Shown here piece by piece: positions 6,916 through 15,277 of a stretch of DNA of 35,403 nucleotides. Numbering within the stretch: the stretch's first letter is position 1; the number at the start of each line of letters is the position of its first letter. This DNA is from Propionibacteriaceae bacterium. GTDB lineage: Bacteria; Actinomycetota; Actinomycetes; Propionibacteriales; Propionibacteriaceae. The DNA lies in NCBI GenBank assembly GCA_020438595.1, contig JAGQUI010000002.1, forward strand, positions 1 to 35,403, in the 5' to 3' direction. The notes under the pieces were generated by a model that did not search any database, was not told the DNA's origin, and worked only from the letters and a program-made list of their open reading frames with translations. The translations under genes and the position numbers were made by a program.

Positions 6916-8258
6916 GGTTTAAAACGATGCCACCGCGACGGGGTGGTTTCCAGCGAACGATGCAACGTAAGCCTGTGTTTGGAGGTTCTCGTTGTCCACT
7001 CGTCGTATCCCGAAGGGGCCCGGCCGGCGGCCGAAGTCGTTGGCCCGTCAGCGGTTTCTGGAGTTGCTCGCCCAGGGCGTGCCGTTACGGCTGGCTGCCA
7101 TTGAGGTGGGCGTCAGCCGGTCGGCTGCACAGATCTGGAAGAACGGCACGACGGTGCGCCGGAAGGATGGCACGGTCAAGATCGTGCCACCGCTGGAACC
7201 GCTCGCTGTTCGTCCGATCTCGCCCCGGTTCCTGTCCGAGGACGAACGGGTGCGGATCGCCGACATGGCCAGCCGCGGTGACGGTCCGACCGTGATCGGT
7301 GAGGCGCTGGGTCGGGCGCCGTCGACGATCAGCCGTGAGCTGCGCCGCAACCTGCACACGACAGGCCAGTACCGCCCGTTCCACGCGCAAGTCCTCGCCG
7401 CGCAACGGCGTCGGCGGCCCAAACAGCCGAAACTCGCCGGCAACGCGGTGCTGCGCGCGTTCGTCGTCGACCGGCTGGCCGAGAAGTGGAGCCCGCAACA
7501 GATCAGCCGTGCCCTGCGCGCGGCACATCCCGACGAGCCAGCGATGCGGCTGGCGACCGAGAGTATCTACCTGGCGTTGTACCGGCCATCGAACGGCCTT
7601 GTCAGAAAGCCGTCGCCGCTGCGCACCGGCCGGGACCACCGGCGTGCCCACACCCGACAGATCCGTGCCGGTCGACGGTTCGCCCAACCCATGCTCAGCG
7701 TCCACGACCGCGGCTTCGAACCCACCGACCGCAGCACACCTGGCCACTGGGAAGGAGACCTGATCGTCGGCCCGAACCACCGCTCCGGGATCGGCACCCT
7801 GGTCGAACGACAGACCCGCCACACCAAGCTGCTCCACCTCCCGGTGCAGGACTCGATGACGGTCCACGCCGCCCTCGTGCGGACCCTGGGCCAGCTGCCG
7901 GCCGGCCTGCGCCGTACCCTCACCTGGGACCAGGGCACCGAGATGGCCCGCCACCTCGAGGTCGCCGCCGAAGTGGACATCCGGGTGTACTTCTGTGACG
8001 CCGCGAGCCCGTGGCAACGGGGCACGAACGAGAACACCAACGGCCTGTTGCGCCAGTACTTCCCGAAGTCGACCGACCTCTCGATCCACACCCCAGCCGA
8101 TCTCGCCAGGGTCGAGTCCGAGCTTAACCGGAGACCCCGGATGGTCCTCGGAGACCGCAGCCCAGCCGAGCTGTTCAACGCCCTGCTAGCCTCCCAGCAT
8201 CACCCACCGTTGCGATGACCGCTGGAAACCACCCGGCGGAACTGACCAGTTTTCGAGC
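6916..8258 (+). mobile_element. IS30-family insertion sequence
   Basis: The single transposase gene is bracketed by inverted repeats. GGGTGGTTTCCAGCG at 6941-6955 is mirrored perfectly at 8220-8234. Weaker mirrored similarity extends outward to 6916 (GGTTTAAAAC) and 8258 (GTTTTCGAGC), so the true ends lie between these limits. No clear short target duplication could be read. Length (about 1.3 kb) and layout are typical of the family. The element looks intact and may still be mobile. Confidence 0.75.
6992..8218 (+). CDS. IS30-family transposase
   Basis: The 408-residue protein has an N-terminal helix-turn-helix part (GRAPSTISRELRRN about 108-121) and a C-terminal DDE integrase core. The acidic triad is visible: GHWEGDLIVG (first Asp), LTWDQGTEM (second Asp) and NENTNGLLRQYFPK with its Glu. 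IS30 enzymes cut and join the inverted repeats at short AT-poor or palindromic targets. The TTG at 6992 was chosen because GGAGG (6981-6985) lies six bases before it. No frameshift or internal stop is present, so the enzyme should be active. Confidence 0.95.
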   Translation: MSTRRIPKGPGRRPKSLARQRFLELLAQGVPLRLAAIEVGVSRSAAQIWKNGTTVRRKDGTVKIVPPLEPLAVRPISPRFLSEDERVRIADMASRGDGPTVIGEALGRAPSTISRELRRNLHTTGQYRPFHAQVLAAQRRRRPKQPKLAGNAVLRAFVVDRLAEKWSPQQISRALRAAHPDEPAMRLATESIYLALYRPSNGLVRKPSPLRTGRDHRRAHTRQIRAGRRFAQPMLSVHDRGFEPTDRSTPGHWEGDLIVGPNHRSGIGTLVERQTRHTKLLHLPVQDSMTVHAALVRTLGQLPAGLRRTLTWDQGTEMARHLEVAAEVDIRVYFCDAASPWQRGTNENTNGLLRQYFPKSTDLSIHTPADLARVESELNRRPRMVLGDRSPAELFNALLASQHHPPLR

Positions 8259-8501
8259 GTCGTCCACACGGTGCCACACCGGCGGGACAGCGCTGACGCA
8301 CCTCCTTCCAGCTGGTGCCCGCGGTCGACCCACACACCTGGGTGGACGGGGCGCTCCGGTCACGACCCGGACGCTCGGCCAAGTCCTGCGAACCTGGCGG
8401 GCCTCACGGCACAGTGACCCACCAGGGAGATCCGCCGTTCCTGCCGCCGGCTAGCGGTATCGAGCTCGGCTGATGCTCACCGCAACCAACGATCGGCGCA
8501 G
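8259..8501. other. Intergenic stretch after the IS30 element
   Basis: I find no supported gene, RNA or strong terminator here. The frame of the coding fragment that follows stays open back through part of it, without a clear start codon. Confidence 0.3.
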
Positions 8502-8675
8502 GATGATCGCCTCTGGGAATCCCCTGCCATCTTCGTGTTCGGCCAGGGTGACGGCCAGTGCCTGGCGGGCGTGCGCGCGTACCTGTTCTCGGCGGACGCG
8601 GCCGACTACGTCCGGCGAGAGCAGTCGGGTTGGGAGACGTGGCTCAGTGAGCTGCCGGCTCCTAAGCTCGACTAG
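8502..8675 (+). pseudogene. Short coding fragment of unknown origin
   Basis: One frame reads DDRLWESPAIFVFGQGDGQ, then CLAGVRAYLFSADAADYVRR, and ends SELPAPKLD before TAG. It has strong codon bias and protein-like composition but no ATG start; only an in-frame GTG at 8535 could serve. It looks like the 3' end of a lost gene whose 5' part was removed, perhaps with the IS30 insertion. Its last 14 bases overlap the end of the convergent glucokinase gene. The family is not recognised. Confidence 0.35.
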
Positions 8676-9642
8676 CCAGTCTCGCCCGGGACTTCGACAG
8701 CACAGGGGTGCGGACGCTGTCGGCGGCGCCGATGATGCCGGCGTCGTTGGCGAGGGCTGCGGTGATGATACGCAGTTCGCCGCGGTATCCGCGTCCGGAG
8801 AGACTGCCAAGGAAAGTCTTGCGGGCGGACGGCAGGATGAGGTCAGCGGCGGCCGTGGCGATGCCGCCACCGACCACGACGATCTCGGGGTCGACCACCG
8901 CGGCGAGGGTGGCGATGCCGATGCCGAGGTACTTCCCGAAGCGGCGCAGCAGCCGGATCGCGACCGGGTCGCCGACGCGGGCCGCGGCGGTGACGTGGGC
9001 ACCCGAGATCGGTTCGCCGCCCGCGAGGTCGACCATGTGCATGGCACCGTTCGGGTCGGTGACTGCGATGCTCTGGGCGAGCTTGGCCAAGGCGGTGCCG
9101 GACGCGTACGCCTCCCAACAGCCTTCCTGACCGCACCCGCAGTAGTGGCCGCCAGGCACGATCTTCATGTGGCCCAGCTCTGCGGCCGCGCCGAACGCCC
9201 CGCGAATCAGCCGGCCGTCAGCCACCACCGCACCACCTAGGCCCGTGCCCAGGGTCAGCATGACCATGTCGGATACGCCGCGGCCGTTGCCGAACCGGTA
9301 CTCCGCCCACGCCGCCGCGTTGGCGTCGTTCTCGATCACCACCGGCCGCTGGATCAATGCCTCGAGACGCTCTGCGAGCGGGTGGTCACGCCAGGCGATG
9401 TTCGGCGCGAACAACAGCTTGCGCCGATCCGAGGAGACGAAGCCGGCCGCGGCCACCCCGACGCCTTCCACGTCGCGGCCCGCCATCAGTTGACGGACGG
9501 CCTCGGCGACCAGTACCTCGATCTGGGCAGGATCGGAGGCGTCGGTGGCCCGGCGCGTGGTCGCCACGATTTCGCCGGACTCGCCGACCACACCGGCGAG
9601 GATGTTAGTGCCGCCGATGTCGACACCGATCGTGAACGCCAT
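8662..9642 (-). CDS. glk: ROK-family glucokinase
   Basis: The 326-residue enzyme phosphorylates glucose (ATP or polyphosphate donor) to glucose 6-phosphate. It begins MAFTIGVDIGGTN with the phosphate-binding DIGGTN. The sugar-binding segment VIENDANAAAWAE and the ROK signature follow, with the zinc ligands His and three Cys in GHMKIVPGGHYCGCGQEGCWE. A longer frame exists upstream but has no similarity to the family; MAFTIG is the natural start. It is the last gene of the nine-gene sugar operon, five bases after the upstream stop. In that setting it would trap the glucose released by the pathway. A kinase for another hexose is possible. Confidence 0.88.
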   Translation of the reverse strand: MAFTIGVDIGGTNILAGVVGESGEIVATTRRATDASDPAQIEVLVAEAVRQLMAGRDVEGVGVAAAGFVSSDRRKLLFAPNIAWRDHPLAERLEALIQRPVVIENDANAAAWAEYRFGNGRGVSDMVMLTLGTGLGGAVVADGRLIRGAFGAAAELGHMKIVPGGHYCGCGQEGCWEAYASGTALAKLAQSIAVTDPNGAMHMVDLAGGEPISGAHVTAAARVGDPVAIRLLRRFGKYLGIGIATLAAVVDPEIVVVGGGIATAAADLILPSARKTFLGSLSGRGYRGELRIITAALANDAGIIGAADSVRTPVLSKSRARLASRA

Positions 9643-9647
9643 CAGCC

Positions 9648-10667
9648 CTACTCGCCCGGCTGGCGGGTGGTGGAGAAGGCGGCGTCGAAGCTGGCGGTGG
9701 GGGCGTCGAACAGGTTGGCGCGGACGTAGTCGAGGGCCTCCTTGGCGCCGCGCAGGCGGTCCATGCCGGCGTCCTCCCACTCGATGCTGATCGGGCCGGT
9801 GTACCCGATCGCGTTCAGCGTCCGGAAGCACCGCTGCCAGGGCACGTCACCGTTGCCGGTCGACACGAACGTCCAGCCCCGGCGCGGGTCTGCCCAGGGC
9901 AGGTGCGAGCCCATGCGTCCGTTGCGGCCGTTACCGACCGACATCTTCGTGTCCTTGCAGTCGACGTGGTAGATCCGGTCGGCGAAGTCGACCAGGAACC
10001 CGACCGGGTCGAGTTCCTGCCACATCATGTGGGAGGGGTCCCAGTTCAGCCCGAACGCCTCCCGATGCCCGATCGCGTCCAGCGTCAACACCGTCGACCA
10101 GTAGTCGTAGGCGATCTCGGAGGGGTGCACCTCGTGGGCGAACCGCACCCCTTCTGAATCGAACACGTCCAGGATCGGGTTCCACCGCCGCGCAAAGTCG
10201 GCGTACCCGTCCTCAATCACACTGTCCGGCACCGGCGGGAACATCGCCACGTACTGCCAGATCTTCGACCCGGTGAAACCCACCACGGTGTCCACACCGA
10301 GCTTCCGCGCAGCCACGGCGGTCAGCTTCAGCTCTTCCGCTGCCCGCTGTCGCACGCCCTCGGCGTCCCCGTCGCCCCACACGGCGTCCGACACCATCTC
10401 GCGGTGCCGGAAGTCGATCGGGTCATCACACACCGCCTGACCCTTCAGGTGGTTGGAGATGGCCCACACCCCCAACCCGTACTTCTCGAGCGTGGCCCTC
10501 TTCTCCGCCACATACGCGTCATCGGAGGCGGCCCGGTAGACGTCGAGGTGGTCGCCCCAGCAGGCGATCTCCAAACCGTCATACCCCCAGCCGGACGCCA
10601 GCCGGCACACCTCCTCGAACGGCAGATCGGCCCACTGGCCGGTGAACAGGGTCACAGGACGGGACAT
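9648..10667 (-). CDS. Sugar phosphate isomerase/epimerase-type TIM barrel (candidate LgdB-type lyase/hydratase)
   Basis: The 339-residue protein belongs to the xylose-isomerase-like TIM-barrel family (AP-endonuclease 2 superfamily). Likely metal-binding and catalytic segments are [48 protein letters not shown] and [10 protein letters not shown]. The start [15 protein letters not shown] was preferred over an upstream in-frame codon because it opens on strand 1 of the barrel. In levoglucosan-type pathways two such barrels carry out beta-elimination of the 3-keto sugar and hydration of the enal. This one is the second barrel of the operon. Which step it performs cannot be told from sequence. Confidence 0.8.
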   Translation of the reverse strand: MSRPVTLFTGQWADLPFEEVCRLASGWGYDGLEIACWGDHLDVYRAASDDAYVAEKRATLEKYGLGVWAISNHLKGQAVCDDPIDFRHREMVSDAVWGDGDAEGVRQRAAEELKLTAVAARKLGVDTVVGFTGSKIWQYVAMFPPVPDSVIEDGYADFARRWNPILDVFDSEGVRFAHEVHPSEIAYDYWSTVLTLDAIGHREAFGLNWDPSHMMWQELDPVGFLVDFADRIYHVDCKDTKMSVGNGRNGRMGSHLPWADPRRGWTFVSTGNGDVPWQRCFRTLNAIGYTGPISIEWEDAGMDRLRGAKEALDYVRANLFDAPTASFDAAFSTTRQPGE

Positions 10668-10730
10668 GCGCTCCTCAATTCCATACAGATGGACTGGCTG
10701 ATGATCAGACAAACGGGACTGCTGGCGAGT

Positions 10731-10770
10731 CCTCGCCCGGACGTGAGTGCAGGGACACGTCCGGGCGAGG
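10731..10770 (-). terminator. Strong hairpin between the ABM gene and the distal barrel gene
   Basis: A perfect 15-bp stem, CCTCGCCCGGACGTG (10731-10745) and its complement (10756-10770), encloses a 10-base loop. There is no U-tract on the minus strand. It may slow or partly stop transcription, or protect the mRNA upstream of it, lowering expression of the last two genes. Confidence 0.55.
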
Positions 10771-10780
10771 GGACTGGCCG

Positions 10781-11086
10781 TCAGTCAGGGCGAACGAGCG
10801 CGGTCTCCCACCGGTCGAAACCAGCCTCGGTCAACTTCGGCAGTTTCGCGACGAAGGCGGCCACATGCGCGGTCTGGTCGTGCTCGTGCAGTGCCTCTTC
10901 GCTCGCCCAGTGCTCGTACAACCACACCCTGGACTCATCCTCTAGTTCGGCATGAACCAGGTAGGCGTGGCAGCCCGGCTCACGCAGGCTCGCTTCGGAC
11001 AGGGCCAGGAGCTCTTCCTGGAGGTCCTGTGCACGGCCGGGTCGCGCCGTGAACGAGACGAAGAGGACAATCCCGTGGCCTTCCAT
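10781..11086 (-). CDS. ABM-family (antibiotic biosynthesis monooxygenase fold) protein
   Basis: The 101-residue protein has the dimeric ferredoxin-like ABM pattern: [20 protein letters not shown], a helix ending [11 protein letters not shown], then [16 protein letters not shown] with the family's W/E-x-W and His-rich helix, and a short final strand. Related proteins are heme- and cofactor-free oxygenases or simply small-molecule binders; the same fold also serves sugar mutarotases. It starts three bases after the stop of the dehydrogenase gene. A catalytic role in the sugar route is therefore possible but unproven. Confidence 0.75.
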   Translation of the reverse strand: MEGHGIVLFVSFTARPGRAQDLQEELLALSEASLREPGCHAYLVHAELEDESRVWLYEHWASEEALHEHDQTAHVAAFVAKLPKLTEAGFDRWETALVRPD

Positions 11087-11089
11087 TGG

Positions 11090-12262
11090 CTATCCCTGAA
11101 TCGACTCGACCGCGACCCAAGCGCCGGTCTCGGCCGACTCGACGATGGCGTCGTCGATCAGCGCAATCTGGTACCCGTCAGCGAAGTTGGGGCTGACCGT
11201 GCCGCCCTCGGCAATCGCCTTGAAGAAGTCGTAGGCCTCGATGATCTTGGTCTCGCCGTATCCGATTCCGAGGGCTGGGATGGGCCACAGCCCTGCACCA
11301 TACGGATGCGCCGGACCCGTGTAGACGGTCCGGAACCCGCGCCGGTCGCCCTCGTCGGACGCGAAGCAGACCTGGAGTTCGTCCCTGCGCTCGTAGTTGA
11401 AGTAGATCGAGCCCTCGGTGCCGTGGATCTCCAGGGTGATGAAGTTGTTCCGGCCGTAGGCGTTCCGGGTGGCCTCCACCGACCCGATGGCCCCATTCCG
11501 GAACTTCAGCATGGTGATGACCTCGTCGTCGACGTCCACGGCTGCGCGCGGCCCTCCGCCACCCTTGCTGGTGCCCAGCAGGTCCGCGCCGCCGGACTGC
11601 ACGGGGCGCTCCGGAATCCAGGTCCTCATGATCGCGTTGACCTCGGAGATCTCACCGGCGAGATAGCGGGCCATGTCGATCACATGCGTGCCGATGTCCC
11701 CGAGCGTGCCCGAGCCGGCGATGGACTTCTGGAAGCGCCAGGACAGCGGTGAGTCGGGATCGGCACTCCAGTCCTGGAGGTAGGTCCCGCGGAAGCTGAG
11801 GATCTTGCCGATCGCCCCTTCCTCGATGTACTTCTTCGCCAGTGCAACGGCCGGCGTGCGACGGTAGTTGAAGGCCACCATGTGGACGACCCCGGCATCC
11901 TTCACCGCCTCGTACATGGCCTTCGCGTCGCCGGTCGTGCTCGACAGCGGCTTCTCGCAGATGATGTGCTTGCCTGCCTTCGCCGCAGCAATGGCGACCT
12001 CGGCGTGCAGGTTGTTCGGTGTGGCGATGTCGACAACGTGGATCTCGGGGTCGTCGATGATCTCGCGCCAGTTCGAGGTTGACCGCTCGAAGCCGAACCG
12101 CTTCGCCGCTGTTGAGGCGAGGTCGTCGTTCGCTTCGGCCAGGACCTTACGCACTGGCATCGCCGGGGCGGGCCAGAAGAACATGGGCATAGCGGCATAG
12201 GCCAGGGAGTGCGCCTTGCCCATGAATCCGCCGCCGATCAGGCCAACGTTGAGTTCTTGCAT
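11090..12262 (-). CDS. lgdA: Levoglucosan dehydrogenase-like Gfo/Idh/MocA oxidoreductase
   Basis: The 390-residue NAD(P)-dependent enzyme has a Rossmann fold with GLIGGGFMGKAHS (8-20), the catalytic EKP motif (Glu103-Lys104-Pro105) and the Asp189/His193 pair in GDIGTHVIDMARY. From memory it is very like the characterised levoglucosan dehydrogenase of Pseudarthrobacter phenanthrenivorans along the whole length, including the unusual insert MPMFFWPAPAMPVRKV and the segment GPAHPYGAGLWPIPALGIGY. That enzyme oxidises the C3 hydroxyl of 1,6-anhydroglucose. AGGAGT lies eight bases before the ATG. In the operon it would give the 3-keto sugar to the two TIM-barrel enzymes. Oxidation of another glycoside at C3 is the main alternative. 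Confidence 0.82.
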   Translation of the reverse strand: MQELNVGLIGGGFMGKAHSLAYAAMPMFFWPAPAMPVRKVLAEANDDLASTAAKRFGFERSTSNWREIIDDPEIHVVDIATPNNLHAEVAIAAAKAGKHIICEKPLSSTTGDAKAMYEAVKDAGVVHMVAFNYRRTPAVALAKKYIEEGAIGKILSFRGTYLQDWSADPDSPLSWRFQKSIAGSGTLGDIGTHVIDMARYLAGEISEVNAIMRTWIPERPVQSGGADLLGTSKGGGGPRAAVDVDDEVITMLKFRNGAIGSVEATRNAYGRNNFITLEIHGTEGSIYFNYERRDELQVCFASDEGDRRGFRTVYTGPAHPYGAGLWPIPALGIGYGETKIIEAYDFFKAIAEGGTVSPNFADGYQIALIDDAIVESAETGAWVAVESIQG

Positions 12263-12291
12263 CTCTACATACTCCTTTGTGTTGTGAGCGC

Positions 12292-13131
12292 TCAGTCGCG
12301 GCCGATGCCGGCCTCGGCGAGAAGGTGTTCCAGGTAGTCCTTGCTGATCCGAGCGGCGTCCTTGGGATCGCCGTCGTAGCTGTCGAGCTCCACCATGAGC
12401 CAGCTGGAGTAGCCGCTTTCGGCGACAGCCCGAATGATGTCGCCGAAGTCGAGTACGCCCTTGCCGAGGGGCATGAAGTTGAAGGGCTCCGGCTGGAAGT
12501 CCTTGAGGTGGACATGCCGGACGCGGTCGGGGTAGGTCCGGATGAGCTCGGCGGGGTCGCCGCCGCCCGCGAAGAGGTGGGCGGTGTCAGGGCAGAACCC
12601 GATCCGGCTGCGGCCCATGATCACTTTCAGCTCGTCGGGGTTCTCAACGATGGTGGAAAGGTGAGGGTGGTAGCTCGCTTCGAGTCCATACTCCTCGGCG
12701 ATATCGCAGACGCTGTCAAGAGCGTGGCCAAGACGCGTGTAGTCCTCATCGCTGGTTCCCGCAGCTCGCCTGGCACCTCCGCCAACAACGAGTCGCTTCG
12801 CATCGAACTGGGCGGCGAGCTGGGCGGCCCGCCGCACCCGGTGCAATTCATCAGGCAGAATGTCCGCGTAGATGAAGTTGGCGCCCGTGTAGACGCTGAC
12901 AAGCTCGAGCCCAGCCTGGCGAAGAGCGTTCTTCAGCTCGTCGGGGCGCTCGGCGAAGTCGGCGACATTGCCGTCGAACATCTCGGTGCCCTGGTAGCCA
13001 ACCTCCCCGATCTCGGCGATCGCCTGGAGGGCGTCGCCGTTCGCCCGGTAGAAGAGGTCCTTGACGCTGGTGACGCCGACAGGGTCGCCAACGACCCCAC
13101 CCCATGTGATCGAGCAGTAGCCCAGTTTCAT
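12292..13131 (-). CDS. Sugar phosphate isomerase/epimerase-type TIM barrel (IolE-like; candidate LgdB-type enzyme)
   Basis: The 279-residue barrel starts MKLGYCSITWGG and shows the metal-ligand segments GYQGTEMFDGN, EASYHPHLSTIVE, GFCPDTAHLFAGG, VRHVHLKDF and WLMVELDSY expected of the xylose-isomerase-like superfamily. The overall look is closest to 2-keto-myo-inositol dehydratase (IolE), which performs an elimination next to a keto group. The same chemistry is needed on 3-keto-levoglucosan. It lies between the two dehydrogenase genes, so it is well placed for the elimination or hydration step. An inositol role is less likely because no other iol genes are present. Confidence 0.8.
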   Translation of the reverse strand: MKLGYCSITWGGVVGDPVGVTSVKDLFYRANGDALQAIAEIGEVGYQGTEMFDGNVADFAERPDELKNALRQAGLELVSVYTGANFIYADILPDELHRVRRAAQLAAQFDAKRLVVGGGARRAAGTSDEDYTRLGHALDSVCDIAEEYGLEASYHPHLSTIVENPDELKVIMGRSRIGFCPDTAHLFAGGGDPAELIRTYPDRVRHVHLKDFQPEPFNFMPLGKGVLDFGDIIRAVAESGYSSWLMVELDSYDGDPKDAARISKDYLEHLLAEAGIGRD

Positions 13132-13202
13132 TGCGATTCTCCTTCTGTCTTTTGTACGGACGGGCGTCTTGCCCGAGCGAGTTCTGTGAGGGGAGGAGGT
13201 CG

Positions 13203-14282
13203 TTAGGCGACCTCTGTCCAGGATGAGTCGGCGGCCGAGGCGACCACGGCAGCTGTGATCCGCGCGGCGCGCAGGCCGTCGCTGAAGGTGGGCAGGCCGT
13301 CGACTCCCTCGCCGCGCACGGCGGCGTACACGTCACCGATGAACGAGGAGAAGGCGTCTTGGTATCCCTGCGCATGGCCCGCCGGCAGTCTGGAGAGCCT
13401 CCGTGCGTCCGGGTACTCCTGTGCCGGGTCCCGCAGCAGGAGACGGCTCTCGTCGCGTCCACCAATCCAGAGCAGATCGGGTGTCTCCTGGTCGAAGGAG
13501 TAGGACGCGTCGGTGCCGTCGAAGGAGAACCAGAGCCTGTTCTTCCGACCCGGGGAAACCTGGCTCACTACCAAAGAGCCCGCGGCGCCTTCGTTGGTCT
13601 CGAAGATGATCACGGCTCCGTCCTCGGTCCCCGTGCGATTCTCAAACGCGTTGGCAGTGCGGGCAGCGAGGCGAACGATGCGTTGACCGGTGGCGAACTC
13701 CATCAGGTCGCACCAGTGGACGCCGATGTCCCCGAACGCGCGGGAGACGCCTCCCAGCTTCGGATCGACCCGCCAGTTGGTGTCGGCGTTGCGGGAGAGC
13801 CAGTCCTGGAGGTAGGAGCCATGGAGAAGCCAGATGGACCCGGCCTGCCCGGCCGAGATCCGCTGCCGGATATCGCGAACGTTAGGATGGAACCGGTAGA
13901 TGAATGGCACCGCGGCCACCACACCTGCCGCCGAGGCAGCAGCGGTCAACGCCTCGGCATCACCCACGGTGATCGCCAACGGCTTCTCGCAGATCACCGC
14001 CTTGCCGTGCTCGATCGCCAGTTGGGCCAAGGCGGCGTGGGTTGCGTTCGGTGTACAAATGTGCACGACATCAACTTCAGAGGACGCGATCAGCTCCTCA
14101 GCCGAAGCAGCCGCTGCTTCGGCGCCGAGCAGAGTGGCGGCTCTGCTGGCGGCTTCGGGTGTGACATCGGCCACACGGGTCAGGCGACCGCCGGCAGCCC
14201 GGACTCCGTAGGCGTGGACGCCCCCGATGAATCCCGTGCCGATGATGCCTGAGCGCAGCGCGATTGGGCGGCTTTCCGTCAT
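13203..14282 (-). CDS. Gfo/Idh/MocA oxidoreductase (candidate 3-keto-glucose reductase, LgdC-like)
   Basis: The 359-residue enzyme has the Rossmann motif GIIGTGFIGGVHA (13-25), the EKP catalytic motif with Lys100 (ICEKPLAI) and Asp185/His189 in FGDIGVHWCDLMEF. It is clearly homologous to, but distinct from, the dehydrogenase at 11090. In the four-enzyme levoglucosan route a second Gfo/Idh/MocA enzyme reduces 3-keto-glucose to glucose, regenerating the NAD used in the first step. This gene fits that role by position and number. I chose the ATG at 14282, seven bases after the permease stop; a longer frame runs back inside the permease gene. Confidence 0.78.
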   Translation of the reverse strand: MTESRPIALRSGIIGTGFIGGVHAYGVRAAGGRLTRVADVTPEAASRAATLLGAEAAAASAEELIASSEVDVVHICTPNATHAALAQLAIEHGKAVICEKPLAITVGDAEALTAAASAAGVVAAVPFIYRFHPNVRDIRQRISAGQAGSIWLLHGSYLQDWLSRNADTNWRVDPKLGGVSRAFGDIGVHWCDLMEFATGQRIVRLAARTANAFENRTGTEDGAVIIFETNEGAAGSLVVSQVSPGRKNRLWFSFDGTDASYSFDQETPDLLWIGGRDESRLLLRDPAQEYPDARRLSRLPAGHAQGYQDAFSSFIGDVYAAVRGEGVDGLPTFSDGLRAARITAAVVASAADSSWTEVA

Positions 14283-14289
14283 GACCGGA

Positions 14290-15276
14290 TCACTTCTTCC
14301 TGGCGAGCGCCACCGCGAGGATGATGATGGCCCCACGGACGACCTGTTGCTGGCTGGACTCAAGTCCGGCGAGGATCAAGCCGTTGTTGATCAGCCCGAT
14401 CAGAAGCGCCCCAAACAGCGTGCCGATGATCGTGCCAGAGCCTCCGAAGAGGCTGGTGCCTCCAAGAATGACGGCTGCGATCGCTGACAGTTCGTCACCG
14501 GATCCCCATTGGAACCGGCCCGATTGGAGCCGGCCAGCATAAAGCATCCCGGCCAGGCCGGCCATGACCCCGGAGATGAGCAGTACCGAGAACTTGATCT
14601 TCTTGGTCTTCACGCCAGTGAACTCCGCGGCCATTCGGTTGCCGCCAGTGGCGAGGACCTGCCGACCGAACTTGGTCCGGGCCAGAACGACTGCTCCTGC
14701 AGCCACCACCAACGCCATCCAGACGAGCAAGCCGGGGATCGGGCCGATGTCACCACCACCGAAGATCCCATTGAATGTGTCATTGAGGATTGGCTGTGGC
14801 GCCGAGTTGGTGATCCACTGCGCGATACCGAAAGCGATGCCCAACATGCCAAGGGTCACCAAGAACGATGGTATTCCCAGCAGGCTTACCAAGGATCCGT
14901 TGACTGCCCCGACAAGTGCGCCCACGGCGAGCCCGGCAACGATCCCTGGCACGAGGCCGTAATTGGCGATCGTCATCGCGCTCACTACGCTGGACAAACC
15001 AGCAATCGAACCGACGCTAAGGTCGATCTCGGCACATGAAATCACAAAGGTCATACCGACCGCTATCACCGTGATGGTGGCCGTCTGCCGGAAGATGTTC
15101 AGCAGGTTGTTGCGGGATAGGAATCCTTGGTTGGCGAGCATGACGGCGAACAGGATGAACACCACCACGAAGGCAATGTAGATAATGTACCTGCGCCAGT
15201 CCACATCCCGGAGGCGCTGCGCCAGAGTCAGCGCAGGATCGGCTTCGGTAGCCGCAGTCAGGTTTGGATCCGACAT
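14290..15276 (-). CDS. Ribose/xylose-type ABC transporter permease
   Basis: The 328-residue membrane protein has about nine or ten hydrophobic segments after a 30-residue cytosolic start. The family motif for contact with the ATPase (FTGVKTKKIKFSVLLISGV, giving the EAA-like loop) and SCAEIDLSVGSIAGL near the second helix are typical of RbsC/XylH permeases. It would form the channel for a monosaccharide or anhydrosugar with the ATPase and lipoprotein encoded just upstream. Its ATG starts one base after the ATPase stop, showing translational coupling. Confidence 0.9.
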   Translation of the reverse strand: MSDPNLTAATEADPALTLAQRLRDVDWRRYIIYIAFVVVFILFAVMLANQGFLSRNNLLNIFRQTATITVIAVGMTFVISCAEIDLSVGSIAGLSSVVSAMTIANYGLVPGIVAGLAVGALVGAVNGSLVSLLGIPSFLVTLGMLGIAFGIAQWITNSAPQPILNDTFNGIFGGGDIGPIPGLLVWMALVVAAGAVVLARTKFGRQVLATGGNRMAAEFTGVKTKKIKFSVLLISGVMAGLAGMLYAGRLQSGRFQWGSGDELSAIAAVILGGTSLFGGSGTIIGTLFGALLIGLINNGLILAGLESSQQQVVRGAIIILAVALARKK

Positions 15277-15277
15277 T

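Noticed and set aside
9643..9831. N-terminal extension of the glucokinase frame
   Set aside because: The extension is Arg/Pro-rich and overlaps the upstream barrel gene; the family start MAFTIGVDIGG is at 9642.
12292..13131. Myo-inositol catabolic (iol) cluster based on the IolE-like barrel
   Set aside because: No iolB, iolC, iolD or iolG-type full set is present, and the neighbouring dehydrogenase fits levoglucosan dehydrogenase better.
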